A DNA stretch of 64,000 nucleotides from Amphiura filiformis (GCF_039555335.1 NC_092640.1:40716295-40780294); one strand, 5' to 3'; shown: positions 1 through 10,165, numbered from the stretch's first letter. Translations and numbers: made by a program. Notes: a model not told the origin generated them from the sequence alone.

Positions 1-535
1 ATCACTGTACACATAGCAGTCAAGCAACATCAAACAGACAAAAAAAACCTGACGTTTCGAGCAGATAAAGCAAACAACAAGACTACATGCTGTAGTTTAA
101 AAACAAATTGAAGTCAAAAATTGAAGGCAAGTTCAAATTGAACTAAGTAGCAAACAAGACAGCAAACTCAGAGCAAAATAAGCTGTGTCTTCACTCAGTG
201 GGAGCGAGTTCACTACAAAGTGACAGTGTTGAGAGAAAAAGAAAATTCATGGTCCATGCGTGTTGCGTGATAAAGATAGTTCTCAGTGCATGTATATAGG
301 CCTGTAGATGAAAGTAGCAAATAAAAAAAAAATTCACTAAAACCAAAGAACGGTGAAATACCAAGCAACAGATAGACATGAAATATGCCAAAATAGGTAG
401 TGATAAAATGTCTATACAAGCAAGCAAGGAGGCCTACAATATATGGAAGCCACATGTGAGTTGACACATCAAACATGTAGGTCCAGTATTGCAAGTAAGG
501 TCCATAGGCCTAACATAGATGCATGCACTGGCATG
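1..535. other. No recognisable feature
   Basis: This is AT-rich sequence with only short unremarkable open frames. I see no exon, RNA gene or repeat that I can name. It probably belongs to an intron or flank of the minus-strand LDLa gene, but that is inference. Confidence 0.4.
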
Positions 536-835
536 TTAATCTTTAACATTTAAGCCAAGTGGTTGGGTTGTCTGAAGTTATGAGATCCAGTCTTTCTCAA
601 GTTTCTTTCGCATGAAAGTGTCAGTCTTTGGGGGTTTGTCAATACACATGACAATGTGATTAGCAGAATGTCATGGGAGGTTGAAATGTTTTGCTACTGG
701 TGTATTTCTGATAAGACGAGCATCAGCACAATGCTCAGTCAGTCTGGTTTCCAGGTTACGACCAGTCTCTCCCACATATACTGCACTTGGCAATTAGCAC
801 ATGTGATGAGGTAGATCACTCTCCCAACTGAGGTG
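536..835 (-). mobile_element. Penelope-like element remnant: GIY-YIG endonuclease C-terminus
   Basis: Read on the minus strand, the sequence gives VIYLITCANCQVQ, then after a one-base frame change YVGETGRNLETRLTEHCADA, and finally KKLEKDWIS, a stop, LQTTQPLGLNVKD and a terminal stop near 536. The YVGETGR block, the histidine-containing helix and the terminal LNVKD tail are typical of the GIY-YIG endonuclease that ends the single ORF of Penelope-like retroelements. A frameshift and two in-frame stops show it is dead. The reverse transcriptase part is not visible upstream, so this is a 3' fragment. A host GIY-YIG gene is unlikely because of the decay and the PLE-like tail. Confidence 0.7.
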
Positions 836-934
836 TTTGTGGATGACATGACTTTCACATAAAATAAACACATCAAGGATTACATGTTTCTGTTTAAACA
901 AAATAATAACCTTGAATTTCAATGTGTAGCTTAC

Positions 935-1066
935 CTGAAGGACAAGATTGCTCATCCCAGTAGTCACCACAATCATTGTCTCCATCACATATAAATGTTT
1001 CTGGTATGCAGTAGCCATTGGGACAAAGAAACCCATCGCATGGCACATCTGTTTGAGCAGTTGTAC
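935..1066 (-). CDS. Exon encoding a complete LDL-receptor class A (LDLa) domain
   Basis: The minus-strand exon lies between an acceptor (TTTTAACTACAG, 1067-1078) and a GTAAGC donor starting at 934. It has 132 nt and is phase 1 at both ends, the classic shuffling phase of LDLa modules. It reads [20 protein letters not shown] followed by [20 protein letters not shown], then CPS. All six cysteines are present in LDLa spacing, with the calcium-binding acidic cluster [12 protein letters not shown] near the C-terminus. LDLa domains are extracellular ligand-binding modules in receptors and secreted proteases. The parent protein is unknown because the other exons are outside the window or unrecognised. 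The exon is related at nucleotide level to 2997-3086, which has the same donor phase. A TTAA-flanked MITE begins 32 bp upstream of its acceptor edge. Confidence 0.8.
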
Positions 1067-1097
1067 CTGTAGTTAAAACCGGAAATATATGTATTTA

Positions 1098-1380
1098 TTA
1101 ACCCTAACCCTACCCGTGGTTTTTTGGTTATCGGAAGGAAAGAAGGAACGAAAAGGAGAGAAGATGAAGAAGAAAGTCACTTGGCACCCCGGGATTCAAC
1201 CTCGGACCCCTCGATGCCACGCAGAAGATCCCCAGCATGTAGCTACAGGTGACGTTGGCCCGCCAGCGATTCCCTGGGTATATGACTTGGTCTGATTGCA
1301 TCATCAAGTCCCGTGGAATGCATGCACGCAGAGTGGTTTTAATAGTGAGCTTTAGTGAGTCCTAGTTGGGTTAGGGTTAA
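1098..1380. mobile_element. TTAA-flanked MITE with CCCTAAC ends (copy a)
   Basis: The element is bounded by TTAA at 1098-1101 and 1377-1380. Its terminal inverted repeats read CCCTAACCC inward from the left and GGGTTAGGG at the right. TTAA duplication with CCC-type ends is the hallmark of piggyBac-like non-autonomous elements. The interior holds the tRNA-like block GGCACCCCGGGATTCAACCT seen in copies b and c (10857-11133 and 11166-11767). The right end abuts a truncated LINE. The telomere-like TAACCCTAACCC string is only the TIR. Confidence 0.75.
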
Positions 1381-2700
1381 TGTGTGTTTCTGTACCACTC
1401 TGCCCTGTCAGAATGGGAAACTCTCTCATGTGGTGTCCCACAGGGTACTAAGCTGGGCCCCATCACATTTCTTGGTGTGATCAACAATGCTTCTGAGGAG
1501 TCTCTGACTAAAAGCTTTAAGTATGTCGATGATCTCACCCTTGGAGAGGTTGGTCCTGCTAAACAAGTCAGCCAGATTGGACCCGATGTCCAGGACTTGG
1601 ATGCTTGGGCAAAAGACCATCATCTCAAGCTCAATCCGAGTAAGTGCAAGGTGATGCAGGTTTGTTTCATGAGGGAACCTCCTGTCCCTCCTAGTCTTCA
1701 CATTGCTGGGATTGAGCTTGAGGTGGTGTCTGAGACTAAGCTCCTGGGACTGACTGTCCAGTCCAATCTTGGCTGGCAGTCTCTGGTTAACAATATGGTA
1801 TCAAAAAGCAGTCGAAGGTTGTACATGCTCTCACGTCTCAAACGCTTTGGTGTTCCAACTGGTGACCTAGTCTCTGTTTATATTGGTTATGTTCGCCCAA
1901 CATGTGAATATGCAGCCCCTGTCTGGCATGGTAGTATTACCAACGACCAGGCACATCAATTAGAGCGCATCCAAAAGAGGGCTTGCCGCATTATCCTTGG
2001 TGCTAATTACTCATCCTACACAGATTCCCTTGATCAGTTGGAACTCTAAACCTTGAATGATAGAAGACTACATCTCTGTACACAGTTTGCTCAAAAATGT
2101 GTCGAAACTGATAGGTACTAAGAATGGTTTCCACACAATATGAGGACCCACAATATGACCCTTAGACAGTGCAATAAGTATCAGGTCCCCAGAACCAAAA
2201 CAAAAAGATATGGGAACAGCTCAATACCCTATCTCACTCATCTACTTAATTAGTGCATCTCATCATGTTCATATTCAGCTGGTGTGTTTAACTGTGATTT
2301 TATGACAGCATTTTTTATCTTGATGTATTCAATTTGTCCCTTATAATTTGGCTGGTCCAATTTATGTGCAATATTTTATTATTTATTAATTACTGCTTTA
2401 TACAATTAAATTCTTTAGAGCATCTGTGGGGGTGTGTGTGGATGTGTGTATATGGAAGGCTGATAGTTGGGGTGTGGGTGTATGTAAGGTGTGTGTGGAG
2501 ATATTGGGGTGTGTGAGCTGTATGAGTGTGAGTGTGAGATTTTGCCTCAACAAGTGCAATTAATTTCTTTTGAGTAATTTTATGGTGTTTTTATGTATAT
2601 TTTATATGTTTTTTTATGTCTTTTAATGTAAACAATGCAAATGTAATATTTCATGTAATTTGGCCTACGGGCCACAAATTTGAAATCAATTTAATCTGAA
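1381..2700 (+). mobile_element. 5'-truncated non-LTR retrotransposon (LINE), 3' half with tail
   Basis: An open frame at 1384-2049 encodes the palm and thumb of a reverse transcriptase. It has GVPQGTKLGPITF, the catalytic box YVDD at about 1522-1533, LKLNPSKCKVM, ETKLLGLTVQSNLGW, and the YVRPTCEYAAPVWH and QLERIQKRACRIILG blocks typical of CR1/jockey-group ORF2 proteins. A stop at 2047-2049 and another near 2120 break the C-terminus, which continues in similar sequence to about 2251. The 3' tail ends in TTTGGCCTACGGGCCAC near 2660-2677. The same ending occurs in the copy at 37850-39030, which defines one family. The N-terminal endonuclease and first half of the RT are missing, so it cannot move by itself. 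Confidence 0.85.
2415..2535. repeat. GT-rich imperfect microsatellite in the LINE 3' tail
   Basis: This stretch is rich in GTGTGTGG and GGTGTG words. The related LINE copy has a similar GTGTGAGTGTG tract at 38570-38760, so the GT richness probably belongs to the LINE 3' region and did not arise as an independent microsatellite. Confidence 0.6.
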
Positions 2701-2720
2701 TCTGACTACCTAGAATTTCA

Positions 2721-2986
2721 ATATGTGACACAATCTGGCACCGTCCATGGGGGCCAAGGGCGGCAAATTTGAAACTGAGATAAAGCTAAAAATAAGCAAT
2801 TAAAAAAACAATAAAATACATAAGAAAATAGACATAAAAAAACTTCATAAATTTAGAACAAAGTATGCTAGACCTTTGGTGTTTTCAGTAAATGATAGCC
2901 TATTGTATGTATAATGTAATAACTACAGTAACTCAATTTTCAAAAATGCCTCCTTTGGCCCCCATGGACCAGATCGTGTCACATAT
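2721..2986. mobile_element. Short MITE with ATATGTGACACRATCTGG ends
   Basis: The left end reads ATATGTGACACAATCTGG and continues into CCATGGGGGCCAAGG. The right end is its inverted counterpart (CCTTTGGCCCCCATGG, then CCAGATCGTGTCACATAT). The arms are about 50 bp and enclose an AT-rich core. No coding sequence is present and I could not define a clear target duplication. The right end stops ten bases from the GTTAAG donor of the degenerate LDLa exon. Confidence 0.7.
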
Positions 2987-2996
2987 GTAACTTAAC

Positions 2997-3086
2997 CCGT
3001 GGGACAAGATTGCTCATCCCTGTAGTCGCCAGTTTCATTGTTCCCATCACATACCCATGTTTCTAGTATGCAGTTTCCATTGCAAC
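2997..3086 (-). CDS. Degenerate LDLa exon (diverged duplicate of the exon at 935-1066)
   Basis: Minus-strand sequence between GTTGCAG and a GTTAAG donor starting at 2996 reads [20 protein letters not shown], then [10 protein letters not shown]. It aligns with the second half of the intact LDLa exon at 935-1066, including the identical phase-1 end (TGT CCC ACG G versus TGT CCT TCA G). The fifth cysteine is replaced (DNDC becomes NNET), and the first cysteine is absent in this form, so the fold would be incomplete. The frame is open upstream to a second possible acceptor at 3181 (TTTTCCCGTAATTTGTACAG), which would give a 184-nt phase 0 to 1 exon. It may be a decaying exon or part of a diverged domain. 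Confidence 0.5.
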
Positions 3087-3993
3087 CTGCAACCTCCACA
3101 AAATTGAATGGAGGTGACACGGCACTCATTTGGCTGAAGTCACTATTACAAGAAATTCTTATAGTATTCTTTACTGATTCCTGTACAAATTACGGGAAAA
3201 CCGTGCACTAGTTGGCAACCACAGATCTGCGCTACAATCCTGGCGGATATTCGTTGCCACATCTAATAATGAAAATTGGCAAGGAGTGTCAAATTTGATC
3301 TTTGAATCTAGATCGCTTTCTTGTTTGTCTTTTTCGCACTTTTTGCTCAAGTATGTTTATTTTTGTTCAAAAAAAAAAATAATTTGTATAGGCTTATCTA
3401 CCCTGAAAAAAAAAAAAAATTGGTGAGAGTTTTGATCACCCCCTTCTCTGGAAAAGGCCAGAGTATCACAGTCACATCTATCACCTTTTGAAACCCTGGA
3501 TCTGTCTCTCTGGATGGACCCAGCCCCTCCCCCTGGGGAGAGGCACTTAAGTATGATACTGTACACATGCATGACCATTTTTGAAACACCCCCTAAACGA
3601 ATTTTACCCTACAGGCAAATTTAACTCCTTAATTAGATAATTTAATATAGAATTTACCCCCAATGAGTTTTTGGCTAATAAAAATGCAACAAATGTACCC
3701 TTTTTGGACTCATAATTTGCCAAAAATTTGAAAAGGTACCCTAAACAAGTTGTTCAGTTTCAGAAAACTACCCTTATTCTTGAAAATCAGTGTTTTTTAG
3801 ACTAAAATGCGTCATGCGCTTAACTTGCCTTGAGTAAAAAAACACCCCTTTTTACTTGTATTTATGTGAGTGCACCCCCGGACCTCAGCCCGGGACCCAG
3901 TCTACTTTGCTGACAGAGTCTTTAATTGCCCATAAAACCACCACTGCTCTTTGACTGTTGTGATAAACTAAACATTAAATATAATTTACTCAC
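3087..3993. other. Intron-like sequence, no further feature
   Basis: The sequence lies between two candidate exons of the minus-strand LDLa gene. It has poly-A/T runs near 3370 and 3410 and a stretch of degraded repeat around 3420-3890. I see no convincing additional exon apart from the optional extension to 3180. Confidence 0.4.
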
Positions 3994-4063
3994 CTTTGTT
4001 ATAGCTGCATAGCAGTAGCAAAAAGTATCCAACAAAACGTCCAAGATGACTGGCGGTTCCATC
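3994..4063 (-). CDS. Probable exon starting with ATG and a short hydrophobic stretch
   Basis: On the minus strand, TTCTCTCTCCATTGTAG is followed directly by ATG. The reading is MEPPVILDVLLDTFLLLLCS, then YNK, then a GTGAGT donor at 3993-3988 in phase 1. Phase 1 matches the LDLa exons downstream at 2997-3086 and 935-1066, so this can be the start of the same protein, with TFLLLLC as a short signal-like core. Alternatively the pyrimidine-rich TAG before ATG is a true acceptor, and the exon continues an upstream phase-0 exon such as 35280-35384. The acidic residues before the core make the signal-peptide reading uncertain. Confidence 0.45.
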
Positions 4064-4233
4064 TACAATGGAGAGAGAACATTCATATCAAACATTAGTT
4101 TTCAATATCATTTTTAAATACATATGATCAAAGAATACAGAAGCACACATAGACTAGTATATTTGCAAAGTATTTGCTTCTCTTGATTCTCTGGTATGAC
4201 CTGACAGTCAATGAGCTGATGACACTTTGTCAA

Positions 4234-4410
4234 CAGGAGCGGATCCAGGTATTTTCAGTAGGGGGCGCCGAGCCACTGCTGCCACAGCTCGGAGCCCACA
4301 AAAAGTCAGGTGCCGCTCTGCAAAAACCAGGGGTGGGGTGGGTGTGGCACCACTCTTCAAAAAGTAGGGGGCGCCGGGTGCAACCCCCCCCCCCCCCAAA
4401 TCCGCATCTG
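4234..4410. mobile_element. Short TIR element with CAGGAGCGGATCC end and GTCAA duplication
   Basis: The left end reads CAGGAGCGGATCCAGG and the right end AAATCCGCATCTG, an imperfect inverted match. Both sides are flanked by GTCAA (4229-4233 and 4411-4415). The interior is G-rich then C-rich, with GGGGGCGCCG twice. A comparable element with a 5-bp duplication is at 54606-54893. The superfamily is not assigned. Confidence 0.55.
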
Positions 4411-4656
4411 GTCAATATTTAGCAATTTAAGGGTAGACTAGGTTGTTCAAGCAGCCAAAACAAATCGAAGTTTCATTGTCTAAATCAAAATATTATTAAA
4501 AATAACATTTTGATGTTTTGCAAAAGTTCATTCTACAAATCATATACTTTGAAAACTTGATTTATTGTTGTTAATGAGTTATGTATGTTTTACAAAAGTG
4601 TTGTTTCAGCCCTCTTTACAACATAACTCAAGAATCACAGGACCTACAAAAGTATA

Positions 4657-5717
4657 CAGGGTGTCCCAGAAAAAATTACCGAGTGAATAAAATTGAATGC
4701 AAGTCGAGAAGTAAACATCATAATCAAAATATTTAATATGTAACGCATAGCCTATGTTATTGTGCATCACATACAAAATTTTTATTTGATTCAGTTGACT
4801 GGTTGCGAAGAAATTAAAGATTACATAATGCGCACATCAATGCAGTTCATTCCAAGTTTGATCACAGGCGCTTTTTTCATACTCGCTCACCGCTTCTAAA
4901 AGTGTGTGTATCTCATTAAATTTAGTCCGCATTATCTATTTTATAATCCGATGGTTTTATGTTATTCATGCTTTCACTGAAGATGAATAAGTTTGTCCGA
5001 AAAAACTTTGATTTCTGCAATTGGAAGCTTTCCAACTTTAATTCTTTAGGTTGTGTAAATATGTTATATTTTAACTTATCAACTTGTAACTTTTAACTTT
5101 GAACCAAGAATGACAATGATCAACTACTTACAGTTTACGTGTGATTTTTGATACCATGCAACATTAATGTTGAAGTTTTAAAAGATTTAAACTTTGCATT
5201 ACAATTTCAAAAACATCAATGTGTGTGAGAACTTTTTTAAGCCAGCTGGAATTCTTTTATGCAATAATTCTTTATGCAACATTTATATCCACATTAACGA
5301 AACAAATATTTACAAGTAACAAGCATTAGCTTACATGCAAGCTTTCCTTTTCAATATCGTGCAGGTTTTCAAATTTGAACAAAACCTAATTAAATGTTTT
5401 GCAAGAAACAGATTGTGTAAAATGAACGAAAAGGATTTCACAGAACAAAACTCGAAGCCCACTGACAGTTAACCACTATAATAGTGCGCAGTGTATCGAA
5501 TAATCTTTCTTTCAAACTTGGAATGAAGTAAATTGACGCATGCGTTATGTAACCGCTCATTTCTTCGCAATCAGTCAACCGATTCCAATAAAATTTCGGA
5601 TGTCGGATGCAGAATAAAATGGGCTACAAGCTGATGTTTACATTTTTGGATTTTGATGTATATTTCTCGACTTACGTCCAAATTCAATCACCAGGTATTT
5701 TTTTCTGGGACACCCTG
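4657..5717. mobile_element. Mariner-type non-autonomous element with about 200-bp inverted arms
   Basis: The ends are CAGGGTGTCCCAGAAAAAA and its inverse TTTTTTTCTGGGACACCCTG, each next to TA (4655-4656 and 5718-5719). This is the TA duplication of Tc1/mariner transposition. Inverted similarity continues inward for about 200 bp, including TTGCGAAGAAAT versus ATTTCTTCGCAA and the TGCAGTTCATTCCAAGTTTG region. I find no transposase frame, so it would depend on an autonomous partner. Confidence 0.75.
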
Positions 5718-5974
5718 TATCTGTGATATTTGAATTCTTCTACATGTACACGGTCACTAAGAAATGATCAATGTAATTTCTGCCAAAGCTCACTACCATT
5801 CGCAAGATGCTATGAACTACCAAATCGCAACGGTTTAAAATAGTTGCTAACCTTAACAATGGCCATACAATATGGCTTAAATTAATTAAGAAAATGGTAA
5901 TGGTGTTGTATTTTAGTACACATCCACTAATTACAATTAATTTTTTAATTAGAGCATGTCACATACAACTTAAT

Positions 5975-6236
5975 ATTATGTTCTACAAAAGTCTTAATGG
6001 CAGTCTACGCTCAAATCTATGCAATATTTTCTTTTAATACTGTTTCTGACATTCATAGTTACTGGACAAGAGCTGGTTCTCAGGGAAATTTGGTCCTATC
6101 TCTTTGTCGCAAACACAGCTGACAGTAGAAAATTTAGTTATGGGGGTCTTTAGCATTCAACAACCTTCCAACTGCTGCAAAAGCACCACTTCCAGTCAAG
6201 TTTGGAACTTTTAAAAGAAGTATATTAACTTTTTGA
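5975..6236 (+). mobile_element. Decayed LINE reverse-transcriptase 3' fragment
   Basis: Two pieces resemble the extreme C-terminus of LINE ORF2 proteins. FYKSLNGSLRSNL lies near 5982, and WGSLAFNNLPTAAKAPLPVK followed by FGTFKRSIL lies at about 6145-6230. The second is the common WNSLP...SFK ending. Several stops interrupt it. The family is not determined, but it differs from the LINE at 1381-2700. Confidence 0.5.
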
Positions 6237-6952
6237 AATCTATCTCCACATTGTTTCATATCAGTGAAACCATTGTTTTTTCCTGTCAACAATGACACCT
6301 CATTTGTGACGATAACTTATTCCACGGCTGAGCATGCTGAGTAACTTTTTTGAAAGGCAGAAAATGTGCCAAACTGACCATTGTCTGCGCTCATCTTATT
6401 GCTTTGAATGAATGAACGAGTGGTTTAATGCATGAATAAAAGAATGAATGAAAAGTTGTTTGCCGTACATCATGTTGAACAATAAAGTGTACATGTGGAT
6501 TCAAATGGATGCAAGTCAATCTCTCTTACTGGTCACTTCTTTATAGTGGTCATTTGCAAGAAAATTCTAATCAACCATGGTTCGATTATCAGATCTGGAT
6601 AAAACTTGAGCTATTGGTCAGCTTGAGGCTGGCATACCTCAGAATCAAAGTGCGGCAACTATTGGACTTTCCCACAGTATGATCTCCAAGCTAAAAGCCA
6701 AGTTTCACAGACCGAGATGTCAAAGACAGACCCAGAAGTGGCCTCCCAAGAAAAACAACGGCTGCAGAAGACCTGTACATCAGATTGACGCAGCCATTGG
6801 CAGATTTGGCACATTTTGTTTGAGACCTCCTTGTCTTTCAAAGACAATAACTCAACCATGGGCTAAGTTATCGTCACAAATTTGGTGTTATTTTTGACAG
6901 GAAAGAACAATGTTTGCATTGATATGAAACAATGTGGATATAGATTTCAAAT
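6234..6952. mobile_element. Inverted-repeat element around a Tc1-like fragment
   Basis: The arm at 6234-6332 (including CCACATTGTTTCATATCA and TTTGTGACGATAACTTA) is the inverse of 6852-6952. The arms are about 100 bp and roughly 80 percent identical by eye. Between them lies the Tc1-like transposase N-terminus described separately. The arms appear to belong to an older repeat in which the Tc1 piece is embedded. Confidence 0.55.
6588..6807 (+). pseudogene. Tc1-like transposase N-terminus, frameshifted
   Basis: The frame reads LDKT, a stop, then AIGQLEAGIPQNQSAATIGL and SHSMISKLKAKFHR. A shifted frame continues with VKDRPRSGLPRKTTAAEDLY and IRLTQ. The AIGxLEAG...SxISKLxxRF helix-turn-helix followed by DRPRSGxPRxTTxxEDxYIRL is the DNA-binding part of Tc1-family transposases. 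The catalytic DDE domain is missing. The stop and frameshift show that it is dead. Confidence 0.8.
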
Positions 6953-7258
6953 ATTTCTGATATAAAGCCGTTTTGGAAAATTGCCAAACTTTTTTGAAGA
7001 GTTTATATTTGTACCTAAAGTGTCTTTTAATTCCAGAATGTTATCTCTGAATGTATTTTAATATAATCTATTATTTATGTTTTGTTAACCATTTTGATGT
7101 ATTTTGTTTGACCCCTGGGCAGTGGGCACCCGTGGAAAACAGTGTTCACACTTATTTGGTTTCCCCAGGCAAAATAAGATCTAATAAATAATATTAATAT
7201 ATGAATAAATAATATACTTACACTTCCTAATGGTATACATGTATGTACACCAAATATA

Positions 7259-7907
7259 CCGTGTGCAATAAGTTCGCTCCTCCCCTACCCCCAAGCATTT
7301 ATAATGTGTTTAAAATTAAACTTACACAATGCATTTTAGGCTATATTTTGTTATTTGTTATTTTGTTACATTTTAAACAGAGATGTTAAACCAATTTATT
7401 TGAAGAGTATCCTTGGTGGTCAATCACATTATCACCTTCAAAACACGCTTTCCCCAGTACTATCCACTAATGTCACAAGAAGTTCCTTATTCTTGTCTAG
7501 GCTTGGCCATACACTCTGGACTCTATCTGTGAATTGTGATATGATTTTGCAATCGGGAGTTTCATAAAAACTTTTCTTTTAGAATAGACCACAATTTCTC
7601 TATTGGGTTAAGACCTTTCTTCCTCCATTCTCTGGCAATTTCTCTCTCCTTGAACAAACCACTGTCCAGGTATTTTGGATGCCATCTTTAAATTCTCTGA
7701 GGTTTGTGGTTCTTTGAATTCCTCAAGACACACATCTGTCCACGCTACAAGAAATGCAAAATGCCTGGAGAATATTTATAGCGTGTATGTCCAAAGAACA
7801 TCCATAGCAAGTAATCCTGAGGGCAAAAGCTGATGGCGCTCTAATTATAGTAATGATGTGCATGGGGCAAACCAGAAATAAGGGCGGAACGAACCTTTTG
7901 CACACCG
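7259..7907. mobile_element. Tc1/mariner element with CSGTGTGCAA ends and TA duplication
   Basis: The left end CCGTGTGCAATAAGTTCGC and the right inverse GAACCTTTTGCACACCG are imperfect TIRs, flanked by TA at 7257-7258 and 7908-7909. The interior contains the C-terminal part of a DDE transposase on the minus strand. The element is much shorter than a full-length mariner and looks internally deleted. Confidence 0.7.
7438..7681 (-). pseudogene. Tc1/mariner transposase C-terminal fragment
   Basis: The minus-strand frame reads HPKYLDSGLFKEREIAREW, then RKKGLNPIEKLWSILKEKFY and a further 45 or so residues to a TGA at 7438-7440. GLNPIEKLWSILK is the DDE_3 block whose usual form is DLNPIENLW, and it carries the last catalytic acidic residue. 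The upstream part with the first two catalytic aspartates is gone, and the fragment has no start. Confidence 0.75.
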
Positions 7908-8069
7908 TATATATTAGAGTCTGTGGTATTACCCCAAAATTCTCATTTAGTCTGGTTACTTTTGACATTTTGACATACAAGAGCTTTGTTGCAAAAGCCC
8001 TTACACCCACCTATGGCTGAAATTGAGTTATTGGCATGACATTATAGTGTAGGTAAAATGAGTTGCCTA

Positions 8070-8236
8070 TCCAGTTGAGGGAGGCGGTGTCTGTGCCTGC
8101 TTTCAAGCGCTTTGCTTAAAACACATTTGTATTAATGTTGGTTGTATTTGTTTCTTGCTTCATTTTTGCCTGTATATTTTGTAAGGCGCTGTGCTCATTG
8201 TTTAGAGCGCCATATAAGTGTTGATTACTAATAATA
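8070..8236 (+). repeat. SINE-like 3' tail
   Basis: The stretch ends in GTAAGGCGCTGTGCTCATTG and AGAGCGCCATATAAGTGTTG, followed by ATTACTAATAATAAT. This resembles the AAGCGCTTTG...AAGGCGCTGTATAAATG ending of the SINE at 11401-11704. No tRNA-like head is recognisable, so it is probably a 5'-truncated copy. Confidence 0.45.
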
Positions 8237-9170
8237 ATATCCACGTAATTCAAAAGACGACACAGGTGAGAGTTGGGGAGGGGGAGAGACAGACAGACTA
8301 GAAAGAGAAGAAAGCAATAGGAGAAGAGGGAGGGTCCTTTTTTAATGTCACTTTAATATAGACCAGAATGACATCAAATTTGTGTTCGGACCTGATGTAG
8401 GCCTAGTTAAATGAGAGACACGAGTAAGATTGCCCACTTGAAGCACCAGTGTTGCATATAATTGACTTATCCAACCTTTATTGACAGACATAAGTGTGAT
8501 TGACAGCACCTATTATTACCTCTTGAAATGAGAAGCATGATGTGCCAAACGTAACAATGAAGTCAAATTACACACCAACTCACTTAATCCTTATGCGTTT
8601 TAGTTTCTGAACAATAGAGCTCCCGAAACAGAAAAGATAAAAAGACCCATAGCTTCTTCTCTAAATCACTGTGTAAACATCCATCCCAAAATCTGATTGC
8701 TATTATTATATGGGTGAATGGACATGTCACAAAGGATTGGTTGTCTCCATAGGGCATGTAGTTAAGCAATTTTTGGAACTGGCCGGTAACTAAGTCTTTA
8801 TTGGGCTCACTAACGAGTGTCAACCAGTAAATGCAAATATTTGTACTACTGACTTGGCTGGTTCATTGCTTCATGTTATCCACTTAAGGAAATCATTTAC
8901 ACTTTCCCCCCTAGATGATCTTTGACCTCGGGGAGGGGGGTGGTTTTCGGAAACCACCTGGTCAACATTCTTTTCCAAATACCTATCCATATCCGAAATA
9001 GCGGATTGATGCGTCGAAGCGCGGCGAAATGCATAGTCGGACAGACAGACATCCCCACACACACACACCCCTCCACACACAGACTTTGCTCATTATTTTA
9101 GTAGACTAGTTCACCTATAGCTGTGAGAGTAACTGATAGCGATGCTATTTGACCCCTGATGACCGCTTTT
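8237..9170. other. No gene; repeat debris with a short CA run
   Basis: I see no supported gene. The interval includes one TGATCTTTGACCT-like word at 8917, a run of ACACACAC at 9056-9068, and GGACAGACAGACA sequence like the ends of the TGACC elements elsewhere. It probably is the edge of a diverged element of that class. Confidence 0.4.
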
Positions 9171-9179
9171 GACTTTTGA

Positions 9180-10165
9180 CATGTTCCGTCATATCGAGGA
9201 TTCTTTTTACCACTTTTAAACCCAATTGAGCATACTGACCCCATATGACCTTCGCCCTTGAGTGACCTCGGTTTGATTTTGTTCATGCTCCCGTGATATA
9301 CTTCACTAAGTTTAAGCCAAATCAGACAAAGTTTAAAATGTAGCCCCTGGATGACCTTTGACCTCATATGACCTTGATTATAAGGATTCCGCCCACCAAG
9401 TTTGAGCGCGATCGGACAAAAATTTGAACCCTCCATGATGACCTTTAACCTTGGTTGACCACGCTTTTATTTCGCACATATATTCCCCTCATATCAAGGA
9501 TTCCACCCACTAGTCTGGCTGCCAGTGGGTATGACGTTGTTTTGGTGTCCAGTTTTGTTTTTGATGGATATTGTTTCTTAGTCTTGAGAAGCAAGATCCA
9601 TCAAAAACAAAACTATGGACACCAAAACAAGCTTCTGTGGCCAAATTGAGTTTGGAAGCCGAACTACACCAAGACTGAGCCTGATCGGACAAAGTTTGAA
9701 ATTTAAACCCTCCGTGATGACCTTTGACCTCGGTTGACCGCAATTTTATTTCGCGCATATATTCCCCTTGTATTAAGGATTCCACCCACCAAGTGTGAGC
9801 CCGATCGGACAAAGTTTGGAATTTGACCCCACCGTAATGACCTTTGACCTTGATTTTATTTCACATATATTCCCCTCAGATCAAGGGTTCCTCCAACCAA
9901 GTTTGAGCCCTATCGGACAAAGTTTGAAATTTGACCCCTCCGTAATGACCTTTGACCTCGGTTGGCCTCAATTTAATTTCGCGCATATATTCCCCTCGTA
10001 TCAAGGGTTCCTCCAACCAAGTTTGAGCCCTATCGGACAAAGTTTGAAATTTGACCCCTCCGTAATGACCTTTGACCTCGGTTGGCCTCAATTTTATTTC
10101 GCACATGCATTCCCCTCGTATCAAGGATTCCACCCACCAAGTTTGGGCCCAATCGGACATGGTTT
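9180..10165. repeat. Minisatellite of about 120 bp carrying TGACCTTTGACCT sites
   Basis: The units contain CACCAAGTTTGAGCCC, ATCGGACAAAGTTTGAAATT, TGACCCCTCCGTAATGACCT, and a TATTTCGCGCATATATTCCCC block. The period is exactly 120 bp between 9946 and 10066. The first units, before about 9480, are diverged and the last three or four are well conserved. One unit near 9500-9660 carries an extra piece with an inverted AGTTTTGTTTTTGATGGAT pair. Five copies contain the perfect word TGACCTTTGACCT (9352, 9718, 9838, 9946, 10066). Confidence 0.85.

Noticed and set aside
1098..1112. Telomere-like TAACCCTAACCC sequence
   Set aside because: It is only one and a half units, and the inverse occurs at 1370-1380. 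It is the terminal repeat of a TTAA MITE, not a telomeric array.
9180..10165. CRISPR-like array
   Set aside because: The 120-bp units vary throughout with no constant spacer/repeat division, and the DNA is eukaryotic. It is a minisatellite.
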